From the NCBI GenBank assembly GCA_013176395.1, contig JABMLP010000014.1:372001-436000 (forward strand): a stretch of 64,000 nucleotides of DNA. Direction: 5' to 3'. The DNA comes from Venturia oleaginea. Its lineage: Eukaryota; Ascomycota; Dothideomycetes; Venturiales; Venturiaceae. A program made the translations under genes and the position numbers. The stretch's first letter is position 1. The number at the start of each line of letters is the position of its first letter. This document shows positions 24,458-34,346 of the stretch, piece after piece. Under the pieces are notes generated by a model. That model was not told where the DNA came from and searched no databases. It saw only the letters and a program-made list of their open reading frames with translations.

Positions 24458-27400
24458 ATGGACGACCTTGAGAGCCTTGAGTTTCTATCGCTCGTTACGA
24501 GAATCACCTCCGAGTTGCAAAATCATCTGGGCATGAGCGACAAAACTCTCGCCGAGTTCATCATTGCCGAGCACTCAGAATGTAGCTCTCTCTCCGAATT
24601 CAAGGAAAAGATGGATGCTTTCGGCGCTGAATTTCCCGCCAGTTTGGTCGAATCCATCGACCGTCTCATTTTGACCATGCACCCGAAGCACAAAAAGAGT
24701 GCTGCCAAGTCGGAACAGCTTGTGGAACCGGAGCATGATGATGGTGACAAAAGGGCAAGGATATTCAAGGGCCTGGCAATTCCTGACAAGGAGCCTCCCG
24801 CATCGGCGGAAGAGGAAGATGATGGGCCTATCGATGAAATGGACGACACCTTTGCGCTGCTCGAAGGACTTGCTGGGAGAGCAGGAACGGGACCTGCAAA
24901 GAATGGGAACGGATCATCAAGAAAGAGGAGTCGAAGCCCTCGAGGGGAGGACCGGCCAAGGGAGTCAAAAAGATACAGAAATTCTAGGTCACGAAGTCCT
25001 CATATGGGGAACAAAACGTCGCGCAACGATGAGTACATTTTCGATCAAGACGAGTTTGGAAGAACGAAACCACGAAAACGCGATGATGAGCGGCGGAGCG
25101 GACGCAGGAGGAGACGAAGTAGCAGTGGCGGCGACCGTATTCGACGGGCACCAACCCCCGAGATTGACGACACACCTCAGCTGTACAAAGTCTACAATGG
25201 TCGGGTTACAGGGGTGAAGGATTTTGGCGTTTTTGTCAATCTTCAGGGAGTCCGTGGAAAAGTTGATGGGCTGGTGCACATCACTCAGATGCAAGAAGGT
25301 CGGGTTGAGCATCCCTCTGATTTGGTTTCTCGAAATCAGCAGGTCAAAGTTAAGGTTATGAAGATGGAGAACAGTAGGATCAGTCTGTCTATGAAAGAGG
25401 TGGATCAAGAGACCGGCTTCGACCTTGCGCCCGAGAAACGAATCGAGACCTTTGGCACTGGTGCTAATAGTGGACCTCTTGGTCGCGCTGGAGATCCAAG
25501 CTTCGATAACAGTGTTGATGTTGCAGACCACGGCTACGTTCCCAAAACGTCCAGCAAGCAGAAGAAACGACTCACATCTCCAGAAAGGTGGGAAATCAAA
25601 CAGCTCATCGCGTCTGGCGCGATACCGCGCGATCAGTACCCCGACATTGATGATTTCAACGACCACTCCCTGAACGCTGAAGGAGAAATCGAGGAGGAGG
25701 AGGATGTGGACATTGAGGTGCGGGACGAGGAACCGCCATTCCTGCAGGGTCAGACCAAGCAATCTCTAGAGCTCTCTCCAATTCGGGTTGTGAAAGCGCC
25801 GGATGGGTCCATGAACCGTGCTGCAATAGCGGGTGAGACACTTGCCAAAGAGCGAAGAGACGTGAAGCAACAAGAAATGCAGGACAAGGTCGCTCAGCAA
25901 GCCTCTGAAGTCAATCTGAACGCACAATGGCAGGACCCAATGATTGCTCCCGATCAACGTCAATTTGCAAGCGACTTGAGGAACCCACGCACTGCAAATG
26001 CGAACGAACCGATACCTGAGTGGAAGCGCATTATGCAAGGTCAGGACAAACAAACGGGAAAGCGAACCAGCATGACTATCAAGGAGCAAAGAGAGAGTTT
26101 GCCAGTCTACAAATTCAGAAACCAGCTATTGGAGGCCGTTCGAGCCAACCAATTGCTGATCGTAGTTGGTGACACCGGTTCTGGCAAAACAACGCAACTG
26201 ACGCAGTATCTCGCCGAAGCTGGATTTGCTAACGATGGCATTATAGGCTGCACCCAGCCTCGTCGTGTGGCTGCCATGTCTGTTGCTCAGCGTGTGGCCG
26301 ATGAAGTCGGTTGCAAGCTGGGTCACGAAGTTGGTTACACCATCCGATTCGAAGACACGACTGGACCAAACACAAAGATTAAATACATGACGGACGGTAT
26401 CCTCCAAAGAGAGATTTTGCTTGACCCTATGCTCAACAGGTATTCTGTTATCATGTTGGATGAAGCTCACGAACGCACTATCGCCACAGACGTCTTGTTT
26501 GGTCTGTTGAAAAAGACACTGAAGCGCAGACCAGATATGAAGGTCATCGTCACCTCGGCAACTCTCGACGCAGACAAATTCTCGGCCTACTTCTACCAGT
26601 GTCCTATCTTCTCTATACCTGGGCGAACGTTTCCGGTTGAGATCATGTACTCCAGAGAGCCTGAGTCGGATTATCTAGATGCTGCGCTCGTGACCGTGAT
26701 GCAGATTCATTTGACTGAGCCTCCTGGGGACATTCTTCTGTTCTTGACAGGAAAAGAAGAAATTGACACCAGTTGCGAAATTTTGCACGAAAGGATGAAA
26801 GCATTAGGTCCCAATGTACCAGAGCTCATCATTTTGCCCATCTATGGAGCGTTGCCTAGCGAAGTTGCCAGCCGTATCTTCGAACCCGCCCCATCTGGCA
26901 GCCGAAAGGTCGTCATTGCTACAAATATTGCAGAGACCTCTATCACCATTGATGGCATTTACTTCGTTATCGATCCTGGGTTCGTGAAGCAGACCGCCTA
27001 TGATGCCAAGCTGGGCATGGACAGACTTCAAGTCACGCCCATCTCGCAGGCACAAGCCAAGCAACGTGCAGGTCGTGCAGGAAGAACAGGTCCTGGAAAA
27101 TGCTATCGTCTATATACCGAAGCCGCCTTTCAATCCGAGATGTTACCCACAACCATACCGGAAATTCAGCGACAGAATCTGTCCAACACTATTCTCATGC
27201 TTAAGGCTATGGGCATCAACGACCTTCTACACTTTGACTTCATGGATCCACCACCAACAAACACCATGTTGACGGCACTGGAAGAACTTTACGCCTTGTC
27301 CGCCCTGGACGAAGAAGGCCTTCTCACCCGTCTCGGTCGACAGATGGCCGATTTCCCTATGGAACCATCTCTCGCCAAGACACTGATTGCGTCTGCCTCG

Positions 27401-28097
27401 ATGCAGTGCGCGGAGGAGGTCCTAACCATTGTAGCTATGATCTCGGCTACGCAGACTGTGTTCCATCGACCCAAAGAAAAGCAACAGCAAGCCGACCAGA
27501 AAAAAGCCAAGTTCCACGATCCTCATGGTGACCAGCTCACGGTGCTCAACGTTTACAATGCGTGGAAACAAAGCAAGTTTAGTACGCCTTGGTGTTATGA
27601 GAACTTCATACAGCCGCGTGCCATGAAGCGAGTCCAGGACGTTCGACAGCAACTAGTGCAAATCTTCCAGCGACACAAATTGCAGATGATATCCTGCGGC
27701 CGTGATACGACGCGTGTTCGTCAGGCGCTCTGCTCTGGATTCTTCCGCAATGCTGCACGCAAGTCTCAAGAAGGGAACTACACTACCCTCGTTGAACAAA
27801 CTCCGGTGTACACTGCACCCCTCCTCTGCGTTGTTTGGAAAGCCCGCAGAGCATGTGATTTATCACTCTCTGGTCGAAACGACAAAGGAATACATGCATA
27901 ATGTTACTAGCATTGAACCGAAATGGTTGGTAGAAGCCGCGCCAACGTTCTTTAGGGTCGCGCCCAGTGACAAGTTGAGCAAGCGAAAGCAAGCCGAGCG
28001 AATCCAGCCATTGCATAATAAATTTGCTGGAGAGGACGACTGGAGACTTTCCTCTCAGAGACGGCAAGGAAGAGGTGGTGGAGGTACTTGGGGTTGA
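24458..28097 (+). CDS. PRP22: DEAH-box RNA helicase Prp22 (DHX8), with one frameshift
   Basis: Prp22 releases spliced mRNA from the spliceosome. The ATG at 24458 (MDDLESLEFLSLVTRITSEL) matches the family N-terminus. An RS/acidic region is followed by an S1 RNA-binding domain at residues about 240-315 (YNGRVTGVKDFGVFVNLQGV). The helicase core has GDTGSGKTTQ, CTQPRRVAAMSVAQRV, DEAH in VIMLDEAHERT, SAT in VTSATLDADKFS, LTGKEEID, TNIAETSIT and QRAGRAGR. Near the C-terminus the frame breaks. After VEQTPVY one extra base (A at about 27812) shifts the frame; removing it restores LHPSSALFGKPAEHVIYHSL to a stop at 28097. The intact length would be about 1212 residues. In an essential single-copy gene this is more likely a sequence error than a null allele. 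Confidence 0.93.
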
Positions 28098-28567
28098 TCA
28101 TGTGTACGCAGCATAGAGTTGTATCACTACAGATTCAGGCGAATAACATTCGGAGGCCATAGACACAGAGCAGCTTACAGCCTCAGGCTCTCTTGGAAAT
28201 GGAGATCCTATATACATGTTTCTACATTGCATCAATTCCGGGAACCTCATTCCAGAGAAATCGATCGTGGAGACCAGCATGAGAAGTTGAACTTGTTGAG
28301 TAGGCTGTTCATTTTGTTGCCAACACACGCGCTAATTGGCAACTTCTATGAAAACTCTATTCGTTCATGTACCATCACGGTGATTCGTGTTTGATTGCAC
28401 TAGAAAGAGTTTGAAGGTAAGAAGATATAAATGCAGATCAGCAGCTTCCACTCACCGACTTGCGACACCTCATTTTCGATCGGCGTTTTCTTTCCTAGTT
28501 TGAGTATCTTACTCTCGAAGTCCAGGTTAACGTTGCCAGTCCAATCTTTGTCAACAGAAGAATTATG
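28098..28567. other. Intergenic between PRP22 and the kinase remnant
   Basis: Both neighbours end here (convergent 3' ends). I see no further gene. Confidence 0.5.
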
Positions 28568-30735
28568 CTAATTATTAAGGTTGTTCTCAATCTCTACCTC
28601 CAGTTCTTCCAGGTCCATGCGATCCTGAGGTCTGAATGCAAGGCATTGTGTAACGAGTTCGACAAGTGGCTGAGAGTATGCCATAGTGAAAAGTACGTCT
28701 GCGGGCCTGGAACGGTTGGTGAATATTCTTCCTTCGTCGCCAACCGCTAGCCAATTCTGGAGCCTGGATGTCTCGAGTTTTCTTCTAAGATCGGACCTCC
28801 GCTCTGACCACCGTTCCCAGGGTTGGCGGCTCGTGGGTTCATCAGTTCATATAGAACCGCGCCAATACCCCACACATTGGTCTTAGCACCCAGCTTATGA
28901 ATCGGATACTGGCCTGGATCTCGTCCCACCTGGCGATACTTCTCAGGTGCCATGTAACCCTGCGTTCCACGACTGGTGAGATCTTGTGGATTTTGCCATT
29001 GTGAGCGGAGCTCGACTGCGACGCCGAGGTCTGTGACCTGGATCATTGGCCATTGATATATACGAACATGGTCGTCTTCTGGCTCAGGGTCAGGATCGGT
29101 CATGAGAATGTTCTGTGGTTTGATATCCATATGAATAATCTCCATCCACCCGTCCTCCTCGTCTTCCTTGCTCGTGGTGGACCCTTTGCTTCAGAAACCA
29201 GTTGCCATTGTCTTGGCCGCCAACATGAGTTCTCGTGCCACGTACCAAATGAAAGGCTCTGGTATAAATTCCTGTTTAAGAAATGAACTCTTCAGACTAC
29301 CCACATACTTGTCCATCAGCTTTCTCGAACTGTCGTATCGCGCATACTCTGTGTACAGTTTGAAGGTATGGTCGCTTTTGTCATAGGAGTAGCCACGATA
29401 CCCTGGGAAGCAGCGAGGGTTTCGCTCCCAAAGCCGTTTTTGTAAGTCTGCTTCCATTGGCTTTTCTTGAAATCCGTCGAATGTCCAGGTCAACTGGTTT
29501 AGACTCTGCTCGTCTATGATTTGATCTTTCAAAACAACCCTCTGTTGCTGTTAGTATGCATAGTCTAGATGGACATGGAACATTTAGTACTTACATCTGT
29601 AATGTATTTGTCGTTGGCCCGGATCCAGATCCAACAGCTCCCGTACGTACCCTTGCCAACGCTTTTTTTGTAAATCCACCTCTCATTTTCCGTCTTACTA
29701 TCGAGTATGAGACCCGCTTCATACCATTCTTTTACATCTTTGCCACTGAGCTGGGAGTCCTCTCCGTCTCGCTGAAGCTTCATCACAGCATGTTCTCTCT
29801 CCCGGAACTCTGGTACTGGGGGTCGAGGAAGATCCTTCTCGTTCTCCGCAGCCACTTCCGGTTCTAATCTCCGACGCTTCTAAGACCTTGGATCGATTAA
29901 GTCGTGGTCTGGATATGTTTCGCTGAGCGTGCGCTTTCTTCTAGTGAAATCATCTTCGTTTTCCTTAATGGCTCGTTCTCTCTCGTCGACGGCTTCTTCT
30001 CTTGATCTCAGGTATTCTTCCCTTTGCAAGATCAGTTGCTCTCGCGCCTGCACAGCTTTTTTTCTTTCTGCGAGGGCATTGGAATTCCTCCCAGGTGGTG
30101 TTCTTTTTCCATCTTCCACGCCGTCCCCTTCGCTAGCTCCCATGCTATCCCGTGGTGATTCTATCTCTGGATCGTCCTCGCCCTCTCCACTCGGCTCATC
30201 GATTGCTTGATCATCCACTTGACTTTCTTCCATTTCTGCTTGTGTAGCGAGGTGGACCTCAATCGCTGCAACCATGTCTGTTCTATTCAGCTTGGAATTT
30301 GTCAGGTCGAAGTCGTTCTCTGCTGCTATCCTTATGATATCACTCCTACTCATTTTGCATGAGCGGCAGGAGACCTCGCTTCTTCCCCGTCTCCTTCCAC
30401 AGGCCCTGCCCTATCATCCTCATTATCGTCGTCATCATCATCCTCTTCTTCCTCATCTGCTGGAGGCTCATCAGGATAGAAATGCTCACGAATCGCTGCC
30501 TTGATATCCGGTTTTTTGTCTTTCCCTTTTAGTGATATGTTGTGTTGGTTGGCGTATTCCTTCAATGCCTTGACCTGCATCCCGTTAATTGCACCGTCAG
30601 TTTCGATATCGTCTTTCTTAGTCCTCCCGCGTTGTTCGATGTTAGACACGATATCAAAGAAAAGTTCTGGGAGATTAAAAAACAGACTTTTCCTGGTGGT
30701 GCCGCAGCGGTATCTCCGGGTCTCTTTCTTCTCAT
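28568..30735 (-). pseudogene. Decayed SAP-like/coiled-coil/protein kinase gene
   Basis: Read on the minus strand it is one broken gene. 30649-30350 holds a SAP-like helical module (VKALKEYANQHNISLKGKDK) and an acidic run. 30353-29883 holds a second similar module (MSRSDIIRIAAENDFDLTNS), then a coiled coil. After a TAG (29880-29882) the same frame continues with KRRRLEPEVAAENEK into a kinase domain with SVGKGTYGSCW. An intron lies at about 29594-29542. The frame then runs to a TGA (29191-29193) and resumes in frame with EIIHMDIKPQNILM, DLGVAVELR (DLG instead of DFG) and GTQGYMAPEKY. A frameshift near 28750-28790 precedes the kinase C-lobe end (YSQPLVELVTQCLAFRPQDR). Two nonsense codons and at least two frame changes argue for a pseudogene. 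Confidence 0.75.
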
Positions 30736-31190
30736 GGTGGATTTTTTTTGATGAGTTCTGAAGGCTTGGAGATTTTGAGTATTGGAGGGAAGAGCTTTGA
30801 GTTCGGATTGATAGATGGGGATTTGATCATTGGTATGATTTCTAGTTTCTGCTTGCAGAGTGCGTGCTTTATGAGTGGAATTTATTGTCCGTTATGTATT
30901 TTTGTCGTCGTTGTTCACATAGTCGATTTGAACTGCTTGCATCTTTGATATGGGAACGCAGAGTAGTTTGCTGTGCTCATTGTTGTCAAAGCATCCTGTT
31001 AATACTCTAATGACAAGTTCATTCATCCTGTTGAAGACTCTTCCAGAGAGAGATGGGCTTCTGATGATTTCAATTTCTTGTTCTGAATTGCAAATAAATG
31101 AATGCTCTTCTATGGCAGCTGGGAGTCAGATTATACTACTTCCGGACGTGAACTTACCGAAGACTTGGGGTTGCATTTGATATTTCACGA
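30736..31190. other. Intergenic, no gene seen
   Basis: T-rich plus strand with no domain-bearing frame. It presumably contained the promoter of the kinase gene. Confidence 0.4.
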
Positions 31191-31624
31191 TTGGTTCATC
31201 AAACTCACAGCTTCCATCAGGCTTTATCTCCAATATCCACTGAATACATCCGCAATAAATGTGTATTCCTCCTCACACCCGAACAAAAAGACAATCCACA
31301 AGAACTCTGGAAATTCGAGGAATGGTTCTTTGTTGCCTTCGAAAATTTGCGGACGGGGTATGGCTCTATCCGGGTCTTGATGAAGGGTTGGCAAGTGGCT
31401 ATCATATCGTACTTGTTGCATATTGTAGCAATACCAAGTGTGCGATGGAAAGAACGACGAGTAGAGCTTCTGGGTTAGTGTCTTCCAACACGATTTCTTT
31501 TCTGGTGGATTCGATGAAGGGGCCCGCTACTATGGCTCAAAAGACGGGACTGGCACAGCAGACTGCGACGCGGGAGACTTTGAATCTGTGGGTCGCCAGG
31601 GCGTTCGTCAATCAGTCGATTTGA
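31191..31624 (+). pseudogene. Degenerate coding remnant, unknown family
   Basis: One frame (31191-31478) reads TPEQKDNPQELWKFEEWFFV, then AFENLRTGYGSIRVLMKGW. A second frame (to 31624) reads TTSRASGLVSSNTISFLVDS and ends VARAFVNQSI. Both have protein-like composition, and they overlap around 31400, suggesting one gene with a frameshift. I recognise no family. Confidence 0.3.
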
Positions 31625-32803
31625 CACTTTTCGCCATCTGGTGAACTGACTGCAGCGATAATCTAAGCCGATGAACCAGCCACTTATTAGGTTCTTGCAT
31701 TCATTGCCGGACTACTTGTTCGGTTGATTCTAGAGAGGTACGTGCGGACTCGGGAGTATTAGATTTAGCCTTACTAGGCTTACCTCCAGAGAAACCTCCG
31801 TACAATCGGTCTTATCTGGTTTCCGAAATACCCCTAAAATAGAGCCTATCCGGGATCTTAACAGGATCTAAACGGAGGGAAATTTTAGATGTTATGAAGT
31901 TCGGTTTGGGGTTTGTTGTCGTCGTTCCTAAAGCGCAGGCCAAACCTTTTAGAGGGCTTTTAGTGTTACTTGAGGGGACTTCATCCAATATCACACTTCA
32001 ACACGTGCAGGGCATTCGGCCAGGCTGCGCCAGAATACGCTCAATTAGGTGGTCAATCAAGCGCCTTGAATGTGTGGTCAATCAATCAGTCGTGCTGTCG
32101 TAGATGAGATTCTCGCCTAATAACATAGTATATAAGTTCTCTAATTGGTCAATAGGCCCTATTTGTCTCGCCTAAAACCGGATCTCGTTCCGAATCAGAT
32201 TAGATAAGATGGCACTAGACGCAATTAGGATAATTATATAGATTATCTCATCTCGGGAAGGGGCGAGTACTTCGCCTCGGGAAGCCCTTTCCAATGTACT
32301 GTGGCAGAGGTTTTAGATGTATAATTACCGGGCCTACTGCAAAGCATTGTAACTGTCGCCAGGATTCCCAAGGATATTTTTGCTATCGAGCGGATGTGAG
32401 GCAAGGTTGATGAGGCTAGGGCTACTTGACATTTAAAATGGCTGAGACCATAGTAGTAGACCAAATACGGGTATAGTAAATAGTATGCAGGTACGACAGG
32501 CTACCTAATGCAACAGTCCGTGGCGAGGACAATTATGGCAAGGGCGACTCCGCGGGAAGATATCAATCCGACATCGGATTACAGCGTAAATTCTAGTATC
32601 TACTGAATCGCCCTCTGGTATAGCCGGGAGGTAGATTGAGCTCTAGTTTTCTATAAAATCATTCCAATTAGGAAGTAGAAGCCCCTCCTATAATTTCTTA
32701 ATATACTCCGTTACTTCCGCCTCTCTCCGTATCCGGTACGACCGCAGACAAGTCTCTCTCGCCGTTGGGGTGGCCCCACGGTCCGTGATCAAGGCAGAAC
32801 CGC
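31625..32803. other. Decayed, transposon-rich spacer
   Basis: A stop-rich stretch with scattered protein-like fragments in changing frames (31740-32100) and A/T-rich segments with frequent TATA and TTAG. It resembles the remains of mutated repeats next to the DIRS element. No intact gene is seen. Confidence 0.4.
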
Positions 32804-32853
32804 AGCTCAAACTCCGGGTTTGACTGTCATCATTGTGGTATCGCATCATTTGC
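32804..32853 (+). repeat. Left terminal inverted repeat of the DIRS element
   Basis: Starts AGCTCAAACTCCGGGTTTGA and ends in ATCATTTGC. It is the reverse complement of 37321-37370 with one mismatch (CCGGG against CCCGG). Confidence 0.92.
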
Positions 32854-34208
32854 ATATCCAACATTGTTGTCCAATTGGCAATTCATTTATCTTATCGATA
32901 CCCTTACCGCCTCTCTTGACCAATCAAGTCAATTCATTTTGCCCGTCTATCTCCAGATCTTATTCACCAAAAGTAGCTTGCTACGTCGCCAAAATTGCGC
33001 CGTCCAATCCCTTTCAGAGATCCAGCAGGATCCAAAGGTCTCCAGTTATCGACGCTACGGCTAGATTACGCAGTCAGACACCTCGGGCTCGCCGCCCTTC
33101 TGCTGCTACCTCTGAGGAGATTGAGGCAGCTCTTGCGAGTCCTACAAACCAATTACAGGACGAATCAGACGAATCAGACGTACCTGAGACTCTCCTTCCG
33201 TCTCCATCAGACGAGATAGCCTATCATCTCTTAGGAACGCCTCAAGCAGCAACTCCTAAAGCTGTAACTCTCAAACCAGCGGCTTCGAAAGCTACCACCC
33301 TACCCCTACCTCTACCTCCGAAGGAAACCTCTACAATGGTCGACGGTCCTTCCGGCAAGCGCCCGGAATCCAACCTAGGAGGCATCATGTACACTGAGGA
33401 GGAACGTAGGAAACTTGTACAACTTCACCTGAGAGAAGCTAGGGCTCGAACTGCTACAGCTGAGGCCGCTGCCAACGCTCCAGCACCTCCAGTCGTCAAC
33501 AGGCCTGGAGGTATCATGGAGATTGAAGACTCTGCTGGTGAGTTAGTCTCTATTCCAGAAGTTCAGTCAGCAATGGACCTTCTTCCTCATCTGCCACGCA
33601 AGGAATTGGTGAAAATCTGGAAGGGTACCTTCGACCCAAGGAACCTACCTCTCTTAAGGCTCAATTTACAGATTCTGGATACTCCAGAAGATCGCCTAGG
33701 CGTCTCAGGCGATCAATGGACTGTCAGGCGTACTCACGTCGATGAGAAGTACTTTGGCAATGATCCGGCTATATGGTCTCAAACTTTCCTGAACTACGCG
33801 CGGGTTTTAAGTCACTACCATGTAGCCAAGTTCCCTCGCCTGATCGTGTCAATGATGGACTTTCATGCCCAAATTATGAGCTATTACGACACATACGTCT
33901 GGCAGGGAGGTGTCCTCCGCCTCTCGCTTCGTTGGCATCAGGAAGCTATTGTCCGAGGCGTCACTCTCGATTCCAACTGGCAGGTCCCTCTCAACTGGGA
34001 ACGACAGATGCTTCAGGCTCCTATGGTCAAAGGCTCCCTGTCCAACAGAGCCGCCAGCGCTCGTGGCGGCAGCGACAATATCGCGGGAGTTGTCTGCATG
34101 AATTACAACACCAGAGACAAGGGCTGCACTTGGGACACTTGTGTGAGAGACCATATCTGCTCGCGCGGAGGCTGCGATAAGAAACATCCAGCCTTTGAAC
34201 ACAAGTAG
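32820..34208 (+). CDS. DIRS gag-like protein with C-terminal Cys/His cluster
   Basis: The frame is open for 462 codons from inside the left inverted repeat. The first ATG in frame is at 33336, which would give 290 residues, but the protein-like composition begins earlier (ATSEEIEAALASPTNQLQDE). The central part has MDLLPHLPRKELVKIWKGTF and a helical region. The C-terminus is a Cys/His cluster, CMNYNTRDKGCTWDTCVRDH then CSRGGCDKKHPAFEH, of the type that packages RNA in gag proteins. Its position before the RT gene and inside the inverted repeats supports a capsid-like role. How translation starts is unclear. Confidence 0.72.
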   Translation: MTVIIVVSHHLHIQHCCPIGNSFILSIPLPPLLTNQVNSFCPSISRSYSPKVACYVAKIAPSNPFQRSSRIQRSPVIDATARLRSQTPRARRPSAATSEEIEAALASPTNQLQDESDESDVPETLLPSPSDEIAYHLLGTPQAATPKAVTLKPAASKATTLPLPLPPKETSTMVDGPSGKRPESNLGGIMYTEEERRKLVQLHLREARARTATAEAAANAPAPPVVNRPGGIMEIEDSAGELVSIPEVQSAMDLLPHLPRKELVKIWKGTFDPRNLPLLRLNLQILDTPEDRLGVSGDQWTVRRTHVDEKYFGNDPAIWSQTFLNYARVLSHYHVAKFPRLIVSMMDFHAQIMSYYDTYVWQGGVLRLSLRWHQEAIVRGVTLDSNWQVPLNWERQMLQAPMVKGSLSNRAASARGGSDNIAGVVCMNYNTRDKGCTWDTCVRDHICSRGGCDKKHPAFEHK

Positions 34209-34346
34209 CCATCACGGCTGCGATCTGAGCCTGCCAACAGACAGCTGAAACCTCCGAAATCGCTTAGCCTTCAGCTACCTTATTCACATTCCAGTTCATC
34301 GCTTTCGCTGCGTCCAAATGCAATATCCTTTTATCCTTTTCGCACG

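Noticed and set aside
24989..25762. Long minus-strand frame (257 codons) opposite PRP22
   Set aside because: It lies wholly antisense to the conserved S1 and linker region and has no domain.
29880..30353. Treating 29880-30353 as a separate complete gene
   Set aside because: The frame continues past the TAG into the kinase domain, so it is better read as part of one broken gene.
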